A stretch of DNA of 64,000 nucleotides from Gordonia terrae (lineage in GTDB: Bacteria > Actinomycetota > Actinomycetes > Mycobacteriales > Mycobacteriaceae). The notes under the pieces were generated by a model that saw nothing but the letters and a program-made list of their open reading frames with translations, had not been told where the DNA came from and made no database searches. The stretch's first letter is position 1; every line of letters starts with the position of its first letter. Location of the stretch: the NCBI RefSeq assembly GCF_001698225.1, contig NZ_CP016594.1, positions 3,658,001 to 3,722,000 on the forward strand. The letters are read 5' to 3'. Shown piece after piece: positions 48,621 through 58,103 of the stretch. A program made the position numbers and the translations under genes.

Positions 48621-49994
48621 ATGTCTCGACCCACCACCCCCACCCCGGGGTTGCGGCGTGTCACCGGCAAGGAGACCCGCCGCGCATCCGGAATCGCGTT
48701 CTTCGCCTGGACGATCGCGGTGTACGACTTCATCCTGTTCGGCACGCTGCTTCCGCGGATCGAGGAGTCGTTCGGCTGGACCACCAGTCATGCGCTCCTG
48801 GTCTCCACCCTCGTCAGCGTCGGCACCGCCATCGTGGTCCTCCTCGTGGGCCCCATGGTGGACAAGCTCGGTCGCCGTAAGGGAATGATCATCTCGGTCG
48901 GCGGCACGGCCGCGTCGTCGGCGGCCACTGCCGCGACCTTCGGCGCGACCTCGCTGATCGGAGTCCGCGCGATCAGCGGTCTGGGACTCGCCGAACAGTC
49001 GGTCAACGCCACATACCTCAACGAGCTCTACGAGCTGACCGAGGACGAGAAGATCAAGAAGCGCCGGGGTTTCGTCTACTCGATGGTCCAGACCGGCTGG
49101 CCGGCCGGCGCACTGCTCGCGGCCGGGTTCGTCGCCATCGTGACGGCGATCTTCGGCGCTGACTCCTGGCGGATCGCGTTCCTGCTGGCGACCATCCCGG
49201 CGGTCATCGTCGCTCTGGTGTGCCGCACCCTCAAGGAAAGCCCCCAGTTCGAGGCGCAACACGCCGTCAAGCAACTCCGCAAGGCCGGAAAGCACGACGA
49301 GGCAGCAGCACTGGCCGCCGCGACCGCGACGGTCGAGCAGACCTCGGCCCCCTTCAAGCGGATCTTCACCGGCAAGCATCTGCGCAACACCGTCGTGTTG
49401 TCCCTGGCGTGGCTGCTCAACTGGTTCGCCATCCAGACCTTCTCGGTCCTCGGCACCACGGTGCTGGAGAAGGGCAAGGGAATCGACGCCTCGAGCACCC
49501 TGATCCTCGTGGTCCTGTCCAACCTCGTCGCGGTCGCGGGCTACCTCGCCCACGGGTGGGCGGGCGACCGTTTCGGCCGCCGCAACACCATTGCCGTGGG
49601 CTGGTTGCTCTCGGGTCTGTTCTTCGGCGCGATGCTTCTCGGACCGTCGGATCAGATCTTCGTGCTCGTGACCTACATGATGGGGTTGTTCTTCCTCCTC
49701 GGCCCGTACGCCGCGATCATGTTCTTCCAGGCCGAGTGCTTCGACACCGATTGCCGCGCAACCGGAAGCGCGTTCATCGGCGCCATGTCCCAACCCGGTG
49801 CGATCATCTCGGGCTTCATCCTCACCGGCCTCACCGCCGCGTCGATCGGTTACTCGACGGCTGCTCTCTGGGTCGGCGCGCTCGGCGCCATCGCCTCGGC
49901 CGTGATCGTGCTCGGTGCCCGCAAGGTTGCCGACACCCCGCCCCAGGCGGGCGTTCCCGCGGGTCCCACGACGACGGCGGGAGCCCAGGCATGA
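48621..49994 (+). CDS. MFS permease (sugar/organic acid porter type)
   Basis: A 457-residue major facilitator with twelve predicted helices. GPMVDKLGRRKGMIISVGG is the loop 2-3 signature, LAHGWAGDRFGRRNTIAVGW repeats it in the second half, and a charged central loop (about 205-250) separates the halves. It resembles the aromatic-acid/sugar porter group (NiaP, AAHS-like) rather than drug exporters, so import of the operon's substrate is likely. It starts 90 bases after the deacetylase-fold gene and its stop overlaps the first SDR start (ATGA). Confidence 0.85.
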   Translation: MSRPTTPTPGLRRVTGKETRRASGIAFFAWTIAVYDFILFGTLLPRIEESFGWTTSHALLVSTLVSVGTAIVVLLVGPMVDKLGRRKGMIISVGGTAASSAATAATFGATSLIGVRAISGLGLAEQSVNATYLNELYELTEDEKIKKRRGFVYSMVQTGWPAGALLAAGFVAIVTAIFGADSWRIAFLLATIPAVIVALVCRTLKESPQFEAQHAVKQLRKAGKHDEAAALAAATATVEQTSAPFKRIFTGKHLRNTVVLSLAWLLNWFAIQTFSVLGTTVLEKGKGIDASSTLILVVLSNLVAVAGYLAHGWAGDRFGRRNTIAVGWLLSGLFFGAMLLGPSDQIFVLVTYMMGLFFLLGPYAAIMFFQAECFDTDCRATGSAFIGAMSQPGAIISGFILTGLTAASIGYSTAALWVGALGAIASAVIVLGARKVADTPPQAGVPAGPTTTAGAQA

Positions 49995-50755
49995 GCGATC
50001 CGAGTGTCGCGATGATCACCGGCGCCGCATCGGGTATCGGCGCGGCCACGGCCTTGTGCCTCGCCGAACGCGGTGTGCGCGTGGGAATCGGAACCTTCCC
50101 GGGCGATCCGCACGACCCCGAATCAACCCTCCGGGACGTGCACGACGCCGGCGGCGAGGGGCGGATCGTCGAAGTGGATGTGCGTTCCACCGAGTCGGTG
50201 GATGCCTTCGCCGATGAACTCGTATCCGCCTGGGGCCGCGTCGACATCGCGGTGGCCAACGCGGGCATCCTGCGGGAGGCGTCGTTCGATTCGATCACCG
50301 ACGACCAGTGGCACGACATGATGGATGTCGACCTGCACGGTGTCATGCGCACGGCGCGGGCCGGCCTGCGCCACATGGGCGACGGCGGCTCGGTGACGGT
50401 GATCTCGTCGATCGCGGGCGGCATCTACGGCTGGCAGAACCACGCCCACTATGCGACCGCCAAAGCCGGGGTCGTCGGCCTGGCGCGGAGTCTCGCCGTC
50501 GAGTACGGGCCCCGGGGCATCCGCGCCAACGCCATCATCCCCGGCCTGATCCGCACCCCCCAGTCCAGCGATGCGGTCAACTCCCTGGGACCGGAAGGTC
50601 TCGACCGGGCGGGCGGCTACATCCCGTGGGGCCGGGTCGGTCATCCGCGCGAGGTGGCCGAGGTCATCGCTTTCCTGTCGAGTCCTCAGGCGTCTTATGT
50701 CAGCGGTCAGGCGATCGTCGTCGACGGCGCCCTGACCACCGCCATGCGTGACTGA
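49991..50755 (+). CDS. SDR-family oxidoreductase 1
   Basis: A 254-residue classical short-chain dehydrogenase/reductase. AMITGAASGIGAATALCLAE binds the nucleotide, VANAGIL is the NAG motif, and VISSIAGGIYGWQNHAHYA with ATAK gives the catalytic Ser, Tyr and Lys. IVVDGALTT closes the sheet. The Asp/Arg that would select NADP or NAD is not clear (GIGTFPGDP follows strand 2). It overlaps the permease stop and is followed 26 bases later by a second SDR gene. In the operon it probably oxidises a hydroxyl of the imported compound. Confidence 0.88.
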   Translation: MSDPSVAMITGAASGIGAATALCLAERGVRVGIGTFPGDPHDPESTLRDVHDAGGEGRIVEVDVRSTESVDAFADELVSAWGRVDIAVANAGILREASFDSITDDQWHDMMDVDLHGVMRTARAGLRHMGDGGSVTVISSIAGGIYGWQNHAHYATAKAGVVGLARSLAVEYGPRGIRANAIIPGLIRTPQSSDAVNSLGPEGLDRAGGYIPWGRVGHPREVAEVIAFLSSPQASYVSGQAIVVDGALTTAMRD

Positions 50756-50781
50756 ATGCACCATCCCGGAGAGGATCTGAC

Positions 50782-51519
50782 ATGACCGGACTGTTGGACG
50801 GACGACGGGCGCTGGTGACCGGCGCTGCGTCGGGTATCGGACGCGCGATCGCGGCGGCCTACGTCGCCGAGGGCGCCGTGGTGACGCTGGCCGACCGAGA
50901 TACACGGGTCGAGGAGGTGGCGGACGAGGTCGGCGGGCGCCGCGGCGTCGTCCTCGACGCGACGATCGAAACCGAGGTCGATGAGCTGGTGAACCAGATC
51001 GTCGACCACGACGGTGGACTCGACATCCTCGTGTGCTCGCACGGCATCCTCACCCAGTCACCCACCGTGGACATGCCGACCGAGCTGTGGCGCGAGACCG
51101 TCGACATCGACCTCACGAGCGTCTTTCTGCTCAATCGTGCGGCGCTGCGGCCGATGCTGGCGCAGGGCAGCGGCCGCATCGTCAACGTGGCCTCTCAGTT
51201 GGCCATCAAAGGCGGTGTCTCACTGGCCCATTACGCCGCGGCGAAGGCGGGTGTGATCGCGATGTCGAAGTCGATCGCGCTCGAGACGGCCGCCCGGGGC
51301 GTCCTGGTGAACGCGATCGCACCCGGACCGATCGACACGCCGATGGTCGACGCCATCGACGACGAGTGGAAGCGCAGCAAGCGCGCGGAGCTGCCGCTGG
51401 GCCGATTCGGACGACCCGAGGAGATCGCCCCGGTGGCCGTCCTTCTCGCGTCCGACCCCGGTGGCAACCTGTTCGTCGGTCAGGTCCTCGGCCCCAACTC
51501 CGGCGACGTGATGCCCTGA
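50782..51519 (+). CDS. SDR-family oxidoreductase 2
   Basis: A 245-residue classical SDR. ALVTGAASGIGRAIAAAYV binds the cofactor. ADRDTR after strand 2 (Asp at the end of VVTLADRD) favours NAD over NADP. The usual NAG is replaced by CSHGILT, and NVASQLAIKGGVSLAHYAAA with AK carries the catalytic residues. It is about as diverged from SDR 1 as unrelated family members, so the pair are not a recent duplication. GAGAGGATCTGAC precedes the ATG. The stop shares a base with the small downstream gene (TGATG). Confidence 0.87.
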   Translation: MTGLLDGRRALVTGAASGIGRAIAAAYVAEGAVVTLADRDTRVEEVADEVGGRRGVVLDATIETEVDELVNQIVDHDGGLDILVCSHGILTQSPTVDMPTELWRETVDIDLTSVFLLNRAALRPMLAQGSGRIVNVASQLAIKGGVSLAHYAAAKAGVIAMSKSIALETAARGVLVNAIAPGPIDTPMVDAIDDEWKRSKRAELPLGRFGRPEEIAPVAVLLASDPGGNLFVGQVLGPNSGDVMP

Positions 51520-51788
51520 TGTGTGGGGGTTGCGCCGGAGCACCAGCGGACTGGGCCGCCGAATTCGTGAGCGGTCCGCGCCGACGCGCCGAGGTGGCGC
51601 GCCGGATGTCGGAGGTGCTGCGCCGGCACACGGTGCGCGCGATCCCGTCGGGGTGGGTCGTCGCCACCCTCACCGGATCGGCGGTCGTGTGCCGGACCTA
51701 CGACGAACTCGTGGGAGCCGTCGCGGAACGTTCCGGGCTCGGCATCGCCTCCGTGCGGGAACAGGGCCTGCCGGCACACGCGGTGTGA
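51519..51788 (+). CDS. Small CGGC-motif protein of unknown function
   Basis: An 89-residue protein starting MCGGCAGAPADWAAEF, with a CxxC pair at positions 2 and 5. A basic helical stretch follows (RRRAEVARRMSEVLRRHTVR), then a short hydrophobic strand region with Cys near residue 60 and a polar end. No signal peptide or membrane segment. The ATG overlaps the SDR 2 stop (TGATG), so it is coupled to the catabolic operon. The N-terminal CGGC could bind zinc or iron, or be a redox pair. I do not recognise a named family. Confidence 0.65.
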   Translation: MCGGCAGAPADWAAEFVSGPRRRAEVARRMSEVLRRHTVRAIPSGWVVATLTGSAVVCRTYDELVGAVAERSGLGIASVREQGLPAHAV

Positions 51789-51893
51789 CAGAACGCTTCC
51801 GCCGCGCCGACCGGCAGGTCCGGTCCCGCGATACGTCCGCGAGGTCTCCGGCGGTCGAGAGGTGGCTCGCAGCGGTCACGTGACCCGTCGAGC

Positions 51894-51962
51894 CACACCC
51901 ACCCTTTTTCGGCATTTCCTCCCCCTCGACCCCGGTGGGTTTGCCGAAAAGGGGTGGGTGTG
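51894..51962. repeat. Long inverted repeat in the gap between the catabolic operon and ilvC
   Basis: A 21-base arm (51894-51914, containing CACCCTTTTTCGGCA) pairs with 51942-51962 (TGCCGAAAAGGGGTG) with one mismatch around a 27-base loop. It lies between convergent transcripts and may terminate the catabolic operon, or be a mobile-repeat remnant. Confidence 0.7.
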
Positions 51963-51968
51963 CGGAAA

Positions 51969-52008
51969 CGCAAGCGGGCCCGCACCTTTCGGTGCGGGCC
52001 CGCTTGCG
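51969..52008. terminator. Strong bidirectional terminator, ilvC side
   Basis: A perfect 18-bp stem (51969-51986 with 51991-52008; left arm CGCAAGCGGGCCCGCACC) has a four-base loop. On the minus strand TTT follows, so it terminates ilvBNC. It lies nine bases after the ilvC stop codon. Confidence 0.85.
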
Positions 52009-52016
52009 GTTGTGAC

Positions 52017-53114
<1,098 letters not shown>

Positions 53115-53146
53115 TCAGTGGCGCACGGCGACAACGGGATTCCCTG

Positions 53147-53650
53147 TCAGCGGTTGGCCGACATGCTCTTCGGTCCCCGACCGAGGGTCACCGCGCCGGA
53201 TTGCGCGATCTCCCGGATTCCATACGGATCGAGCATCCGCAGAAGTGCTTCGAGTTTCTCCGACGTACCTGTCGCCTCGATCGTGAGCGACTCGGGCGAG
53301 ACGTCGATGACCTTGGCGCGGAACAGGTTCACCACCTCGATGACCTCGGTGCGCACGGTGGAGTCCGAGCGGACCTTGACCATCATCAGCTCGCGCGACA
53401 CCGAGCTCCCCGGGTCCTGCTCGACGATCTTGATCACGTTGATCAGCTTGTTGAGCTGCTTGGTGACCTGCTCGAGCGGGAAGTCCTCGACGGAGACCAT
53501 GATCGTCATCCGCGAGATGCCCTTGAGCTCGGTGGGGCCGACGGCCAGCGACTCGATGTTGAAGCCACGTCGTGAGAACAGCGCGGAGATGCGCGCCAGG
53601 ACGCCCGGACGGTCTTCGACCAGGACGCTGAGGGTATGGGTGGTGCTCAC
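53147..53650 (-). CDS. ilvN: Acetolactate synthase small (regulatory) subunit
   Basis: IlvN (167 residues) is the ACT-domain regulatory subunit that gives valine feedback control to acetolactate synthase. [20 protein letters not shown] with [17 protein letters not shown] is the first ACT domain, and [20 protein letters not shown] the start of the second. [20 protein letters not shown] is the conserved C-terminus. The GTG at 53650 overlaps the ilvB stop (GTGA), so subunits are co-translated. Longer frames upstream run into ilvB. Confidence 0.96.
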   Translation of the reverse strand: MSTTHTLSVLVEDRPGVLARISALFSRRGFNIESLAVGPTELKGISRMTIMVSVEDFPLEQVTKQLNKLINVIKIVEQDPGSSVSRELMMVKVRSDSTVRTEVIEVVNLFRAKVIDVSPESLTIEATGTSEKLEALLRMLDPYGIREIAQSGAVTLGRGPKSMSANR

Positions 53651-55611
53651 TGCTCGTCCTTCTCGGTTGCGCGGTCGGCCGGTGCGTTCTCGACCGTCTG
53701 ATGGCCGTCCATCGTCTGGTGGATCTCCACCGGACCCGACGCCGACTCGTCGTCGTCGAACAACGGCCGGATGTCGCGGGCGGCCATGATCTCGTCGTTG
53801 CCGGTGCCCGCGGCGACCATCGGCCACACCTGGGCGTCCTTGCCGACGATGAAGTCGATGACCACCGGGCGGTCGTTGATCTCCCGCGCCTTCGCGATCA
53901 CCTCGTCGACGTCTTCTTCGCGTTCGACGCGGAAGGCCACACAGCCCAGCGCCTCGGAGAGCTTGACGAAGTCCGGGATCATCCGCGAGTGGGTCGACAG
54001 GTCGGTGTTCGAGTACCGCTCCTCGTAGAACAGCGTCTGCCACTGACGAACCATGCCCAGGTTGCCGTTGTTGATCAGCGCCACCTTGATCGGGATGCCC
54101 TCGATCGCACAGGTGGCGAGTTCCTGGTTGGTCATCTGGAAACAACCGTCACCGTCGATCGCCCACACCTCGGCGTCGGGATCGGCGGCCTTGGCGCCCA
54201 TGGCGGCGGGCACCGCGTAGCCCATGGTGCCGAGACCACCGGAGTTGAGCCAGGTGCGCGGCTTCTCGTAGGAGATGAACTGCGCGGCCCACATCTGGTG
54301 CTGGCCGACGCCCGCGCAGTACACCGCGTCCGGGCCGGCAGCCTTGCCGAGGGCCTGGATGACGAACTCAGGCGACATCGAACCGTCGGTCTGCCGGTCG
54401 TAGCTCAGCGGATAGGTCCGGCGCAGGTTGTCCAGGTAGGACCACCACTGCGAGATGTCGGGAGTAGAGCCGCTGGTCGCGCGCTCGTCGCGCAGGGCTT
54501 CGGTGAGCTCGGCGATGACCGCCTTGCAGTCACCGACGATCGGCACGTCGACCGGTCGGTTCTTGCCGATCTCGGCAGGATCGATGTCGGCGTGGATGAC
54601 CTTCGCGTTCGGCGCGAACGACGACAGCTGCCCGGTGACCCGGTCGTCGAAGCGCGCACCGAGGGTGATCAGCAGGTCGCTGCGCTGCAGACCCGCGACC
54701 GCCGCCACCGTGCCGTGCATACCCGGCATACCCAGGTGCAGCTGGTGGCTGTCCGGGAACACGCCGCGCGCCATCAGGGTCGTGACCACGGGGATGCCGG
54801 TGAGTTCGGCCAGTTCCAGCAGTTCCGCAGCCGCGTTCGCCTTGATGACGCCGCCGCCGACATAGAGCACCGGGGACTTCGCGGCGTTGATGAGGCGGGC
54901 CGCCTCGCGAACCTGCTTGCCGTGCGGCTTGGTGACCGGCCGGTAGCCGGGCAGGTCGATCTGCGGCGGCCACGAGAAGGTGGTCTGCGCCTGCAGGATG
55001 TCCTTCGGGATGTCGACGAGAACCGCGCCCGGACGGCCGCTCTCGGCGATGTGGAACGCCTCCGCGATCGTCTTCGGGATGTCGATGGCCCGGCTGACCA
55101 GGAAGTTGTGCTTGGTGACGGGCATCGTGATGCCGGAGATGTCGGCTTCCTGGAATGCGTCGGTGCCGATGAGCGCCCGGCCGACCTGACCGGTGATCGC
55201 GACGACGGGCACGGAGTCCATCTGCGCATCGGCCAGCGGTGTCACCAGGTTGGTGGCACCGGGACCCGACGTCGCCATCATGACGCCGGCGCGACCGGCG
55301 ACCTGGGCGTATCCGGTCGCGGCGTGGCCGGCACCCTGCTCGTGACGGACGAGAACGTGACGGACCTTCTGAGAATCCAGGAGCGGATCGTAGACCGGCA
55401 GGACCGCGCCGCCGGGAATGCCGAAGACGACCTCGACACCGAGTTCCTCGAGGGAACGAACCACGGACTGGGCGCCGCTGACACGCTCGGGCGCAACAGT
55501 GTGCTGGGTTACCGCACGGAGGTTGCCCGCCGCCGGAGACTGCTGCCGCAATCCTGCGTTACGCGTCGGCTCATTTCGGCCCGCGTCGGTGCGTGCTGTT
55601 GGTGCGCTCAC
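53647..55611 (-). CDS. ilvB: Acetolactate synthase large (catalytic) subunit
   Basis: IlvB uses thiamine diphosphate, FAD and Mg to make acetolactate. Family marks include [40 protein letters not shown] (the catalytic glutamate), [15 protein letters not shown] and [20 protein letters not shown], the GDG-x-N ThDP motif. An ATG at 55668 exists, but it lies directly after the attenuator T-run without a ribosome-binding site. GAGG before the GTG at 55611 fits better and gives 654 residues. The acidic C-tail of about 50 residues is longer than usual. It is preceded by a leader peptide and attenuator. Confidence 0.96.
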   Translation of the reverse strand: MSAPTARTDAGRNEPTRNAGLRQQSPAAGNLRAVTQHTVAPERVSGAQSVVRSLEELGVEVVFGIPGGAVLPVYDPLLDSQKVRHVLVRHEQGAGHAATGYAQVAGRAGVMMATSGPGATNLVTPLADAQMDSVPVVAITGQVGRALIGTDAFQEADISGITMPVTKHNFLVSRAIDIPKTIAEAFHIAESGRPGAVLVDIPKDILQAQTTFSWPPQIDLPGYRPVTKPHGKQVREAARLINAAKSPVLYVGGGVIKANAAAELLELAELTGIPVVTTLMARGVFPDSHQLHLGMPGMHGTVAAVAGLQRSDLLITLGARFDDRVTGQLSSFAPNAKVIHADIDPAEIGKNRPVDVPIVGDCKAVIAELTEALRDERATSGSTPDISQWWSYLDNLRRTYPLSYDRQTDGSMSPEFVIQALGKAAGPDAVYCAGVGQHQMWAAQFISYEKPRTWLNSGGLGTMGYAVPAAMGAKAADPDAEVWAIDGDGCFQMTNQELATCAIEGIPIKVALINNGNLGMVRQWQTLFYEERYSNTDLSTHSRMIPDFVKLSEALGCVAFRVEREEDVDEVIAKAREINDRPVVIDFIVGKDAQVWPMVAAGTGNDEIMAARDIRPLFDDDESASGPVEIHQTMDGHQTVENAPADRATEKDEQ

Positions 55612-55669
55612 TGCACGATCCTCATCTTGGTTGTGGAATCCGATATCCGTGATGGAAGTACCTGGCATG

Positions 55670-55703
55670 AAAAAACCCCCGACAGCTTCCGCTGTTCGAG
55701 GGT
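55670..55703 (-). terminator. ilvBNC attenuator terminator
   Basis: On the minus strand the arm CCTCGAACAGC and its partner GCTGTCGGGG close a GGAA loop (one bulged A), followed directly by six T. It lies between the leader peptide and ilvB, so it is a transcription attenuator. Confidence 0.85.
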
Positions 55704-55742
55704 GGCGCGTCGATGCCGGTTGGGGGTCTGCGAGGTGACCGG

Positions 55743-55790
55743 TCAGGCGAAGACGCGCCAGCCGATTACTACGAGGATCCCGTTCTGCAT
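55743..55790 (-). CDS. ilvBNC leader peptide
   Basis: The 15-codon frame reads [15 protein letters not shown]. It holds Ile-Leu-Val-Val-Ile in a row plus one more Val, that is six branched-chain codons of fifteen, followed 40 bases later by the attenuator hairpin. A ribosome slowing at these codons when branched-chain aminoacyl-tRNA is scarce would prevent the terminator from forming, the standard attenuation logic, also known for corynebacterial ilvBNC. A GTG codon directly upstream (55793) is an alternative start. Confidence 0.88.
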   Translation of the reverse strand: MQNGILVVIGWRVFA

Positions 55791-55946
55791 CACGCGTTCA
55801 CGGTAGGACTGTGTTCGGTTCAGAGTCAAACTCCGGACCAATGCGTCCCACCATCTGGGAAATCACTGGTCGAACCGGGCGCGATCGCACCGCGCTTCTG
55901 ATATGGCGCGACGAACCCGTCGGCAGGGAGGCACGGGACCGGTTGG

Positions 55947-55952
55947 CACAAT
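55947..55952 (+). promoter_or_regulatory. -10-like hexamer CACAAT for the PH-domain gene
   Basis: CACAAT is followed by six bases and then the GTG start at 55959. The match to TANNNT is only partial, so the leaderless call is weaker here. Confidence 0.3.
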
Positions 55953-55958
55953 GGACGG

Positions 55959-56417
55959 GTGCCGACTGATTCCACCGACCCCGTAGACCCGAAGACCAGC
56001 ACGACCTCTGCCGCCGACGACGTGACATTCGACTACCCGGTGACGTTCCGCATCAACCGGATCGCGTACTTCACGGTCCCGATGGTCGCCCTGGTGGTCG
56101 TGCTGCTGGTCGGCGCCTCCCCGTGGTTCGCCATCGCCCTGGTCATCCCCGTCGTGCTGTGGTTGTGGATCCACCGACTGCGGACCGTGGTCACCGAGGA
56201 CGGCCTGCGCGCCGTCCGGATGTTCTCCACCACCGAGATCGCCTGGTCGGAGGTCGCGGGACTGCAGTTCCCGAAGTGGAGTTCGGTCCGCGCGGTGCTG
56301 ACCGACGGCAGTCGGGTCCGATTGCCCGCCATCGGTTTCCGCGATCTCCCGGCGTTGTCGATCGTCAGCGGCGGCCGCATCCCGGACCCCTTCGAGGCGG
56401 CCCGTTCCGCCGAGTGA
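55959..56417 (+). CDS. PH-like domain membrane protein (Cfp6-like)
   Basis: A 152-residue protein. After a polar start, two adjacent membrane helices (about 42-70, FTVPMVALVVVLLVGASPWF and ALVIPVVLWLWI) are followed by a cytoplasmic PH-like domain (TVVTEDGLRAVRMFSTTEIA, AVLTDGSRVRLPAIGF). The positional homologue in mycobacteria is Rv3004/cfp6 (recalled), of unknown function. It is divergent from ilvBNC and starts at a GTG six bases after CACAAT. The pattern fits bacterial PH-domain proteins (DUF304/bPH2-like). Confidence 0.8.
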   Translation: MPTDSTDPVDPKTSTTSAADDVTFDYPVTFRINRIAYFTVPMVALVVVLLVGASPWFAIALVIPVVLWLWIHRLRTVVTEDGLRAVRMFSTTEIAWSEVAGLQFPKWSSVRAVLTDGSRVRLPAIGFRDLPALSIVSGGRIPDPFEAARSAE

Positions 56418-56485
56418 TCGTCTGCCCGTGATTCCTGGCACGGATCAGGCTCCCCTCGGTCTCATCAACATCCCGCAGGCGGCGA

Positions 56486-56491
56486 TAGAGT
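56486..56491 (+). promoter_or_regulatory. -10 hexamer TAGAGT for leaderless mgtE
   Basis: TAGAGT is followed by six bases and then the GTG at 56498. Confidence 0.45.
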
Positions 56492-56497
56492 GCGGCC

Positions 56498-57844
56498 GTG
56501 GAGAACACCCGAACACTCGACGCCGGTGAACTCGACGAACTGATCTCGGCAGGTGGCCTCGCAGAGGTCGGCACGACGCTGTCCACGTTGCCTGCGGGCG
56601 ACATCGCCGCTCTGCTCGACCGCCTCCCCCACAAGTCCCGCGGGATCGCGTTCCGTTTGCTGGCCAAGGACCTCGCGGTGGAGGTGTTCGACGATCTGTC
56701 GGCCGGCTCGCAGCGCCGACTCATCGACGACCTCGGCACCGCGGAGGTGGCCGCCGCGTTCGACCACCTCGACCCCGACGACCGCGCCGAACTGCTCGAC
56801 GAGTTGCCCGCGGGAGTCGCGAAGTCGCTGATCCAGCAACTCACCCCGGCCGAGCGCGACATGACGGCGGTGGTCCTCGGCTACCCGCGAGGTTCGGTGG
56901 GACGTCGGATGAGTCCCGAGTTCGTCCACGCGCGCGAGGACGAATCGGCCGGCGACGCACTGGCCCGCGTTCGCGAACGCGGACACGCCGCGGAGACGAT
57001 CTACACCGTGCCCGTCCTCGACGGCGCGCGCTCGCTGTGCGGTGTGGTCAGCCTGCGCGACCTCCTCCTCGCCGACCCGGCGGACACCGTCCGCGACCTG
57101 ATGAACAAGCCGATGTTCGCCCATGCCGAGGACGACGCCGAGACCACCGCGCAGCGCTGTGTGGACCGCGGGATCCTCGCGATGCCCGTCGTCGACAACG
57201 ACAGCCGACTGGTCGGCGTCCTGACGATCGACGATGCCGTCGAGGTCGTCGAGCAGGCCCGCGACACCGACGAGGCCCGCGCCGGCGCGCGCGAACCGCT
57301 CCGCGATCCCTATCTGCTGTCCTCCATCCTGTCGATCACGCGCGCCCGGATCGTATGGCTGTTCGTCCTCGCGGTGTCGGCGATTCTCACCGTCAACGTG
57401 CTGGAGATCTTCGAGGGCACCCTCGAGCAGCGGGTCGCACTGGCACTGTTCATCCCGCTGCTCACCGGGATCGGCGGCAACACCGGTTCGCAGGCGGCGA
57501 CGACCGTGACCCGCGCACTCGCCACCGACGAGGTCGCCCCGCGCGACGTCGCCCGCGTCGCCGCCAAGGAGGTCCGGGTCGGGCTGACCATGGGGGCTCT
57601 GCTCGGCCTCGCCGGGTTCACCGTCGCCGCACTCGTCTACGGCCTCGACATCGGCGTGGTCATCGGGTTGACGATCCTGTCGGTGTGCACGCTCGCCGCG
57701 ACCGTGGGCGGCGTGATGCCGTTGATCGCGAAGTCCATCCGTGTCGACCCCGCGGTGTTCTCCACACCGTTCATCTCGACGTTCTGCGACGCCACCGGCC
57801 TCCTCGTCTACTTCTCGATCGCCAAGGCGGTGCTGGGGATCTGA
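56498..57844 (+). CDS. mgtE: MgtE-family magnesium transporter
   Basis: MgtE is a dimeric Mg2+ channel gated by cytosolic magnesium. The 448-residue protein has the N domain (about 1-125, LLDRLPHKSRGIAFRLLAKD), two CBS domains (about 130-255, with ILAMPVVDNDSRLVGVLTID), a plug helix (about 260-275) and five membrane helices. The pore signature is IPLLTGIGGNTGSQAATTVT. It starts at a GTG six bases after TAGAGT, probably leaderless. It lies between the PH-domain gene and ilvD on the plus strand. Confidence 0.94.
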   Translation: MENTRTLDAGELDELISAGGLAEVGTTLSTLPAGDIAALLDRLPHKSRGIAFRLLAKDLAVEVFDDLSAGSQRRLIDDLGTAEVAAAFDHLDPDDRAELLDELPAGVAKSLIQQLTPAERDMTAVVLGYPRGSVGRRMSPEFVHAREDESAGDALARVRERGHAAETIYTVPVLDGARSLCGVVSLRDLLLADPADTVRDLMNKPMFAHAEDDAETTAQRCVDRGILAMPVVDNDSRLVGVLTIDDAVEVVEQARDTDEARAGAREPLRDPYLLSSILSITRARIVWLFVLAVSAILTVNVLEIFEGTLEQRVALALFIPLLTGIGGNTGSQAATTVTRALATDEVAPRDVARVAAKEVRVGLTMGALLGLAGFTVAALVYGLDIGVVIGLTILSVCTLAATVGGVMPLIAKSIRVDPAVFSTPFISTFCDATGLLVYFSIAKAVLGI

Positions 57845-57884
57845 CCCCGCACCGGCGAAGGCGTCCCCGAGACGCCGAATCGTT

Positions 57885-57914
57885 TTGTTACCCCTCGTCA
57901 CAGCGGAGTAGCCT
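57885..57914 (+). promoter_or_regulatory. Putative promoter upstream of ilvD
   Basis: TTGTTA (57885-57890) and TAGCCT (57909-57914) are spaced by 18 bases, leaving a leader of about 180 bases before ilvD. I found no leader peptide with branched-chain codons in that leader. The remainder of the 57845-58103 gap shows nothing else. Confidence 0.4.
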
Positions 57915-58103
57915 GGCTTCTCGGCGCTCCCCCACGCCCACCCTCAGCGAGGCGGCGCCCGTCAACACAGCCGCGCCCGGCCACAGCCCGTGGGAAACAA
58001 CCCCGGGGTCGCGGTGTTGAGCCGAAGAGTCCGGCGCCGGTCTGTCACTGCACGTCCGATCGCGCCGGGCCCGCCCGAGCCACACGATCGATTCGAGGAA
58101 CCC

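Noticed and set aside
53701..55806. 701-residue plus-strand ORF opposite ilvB
   Set aside because: The minus strand holds ilvB with all ThDP motifs plus ilvN. The plus frame has no domain and also crosses the attenuator.
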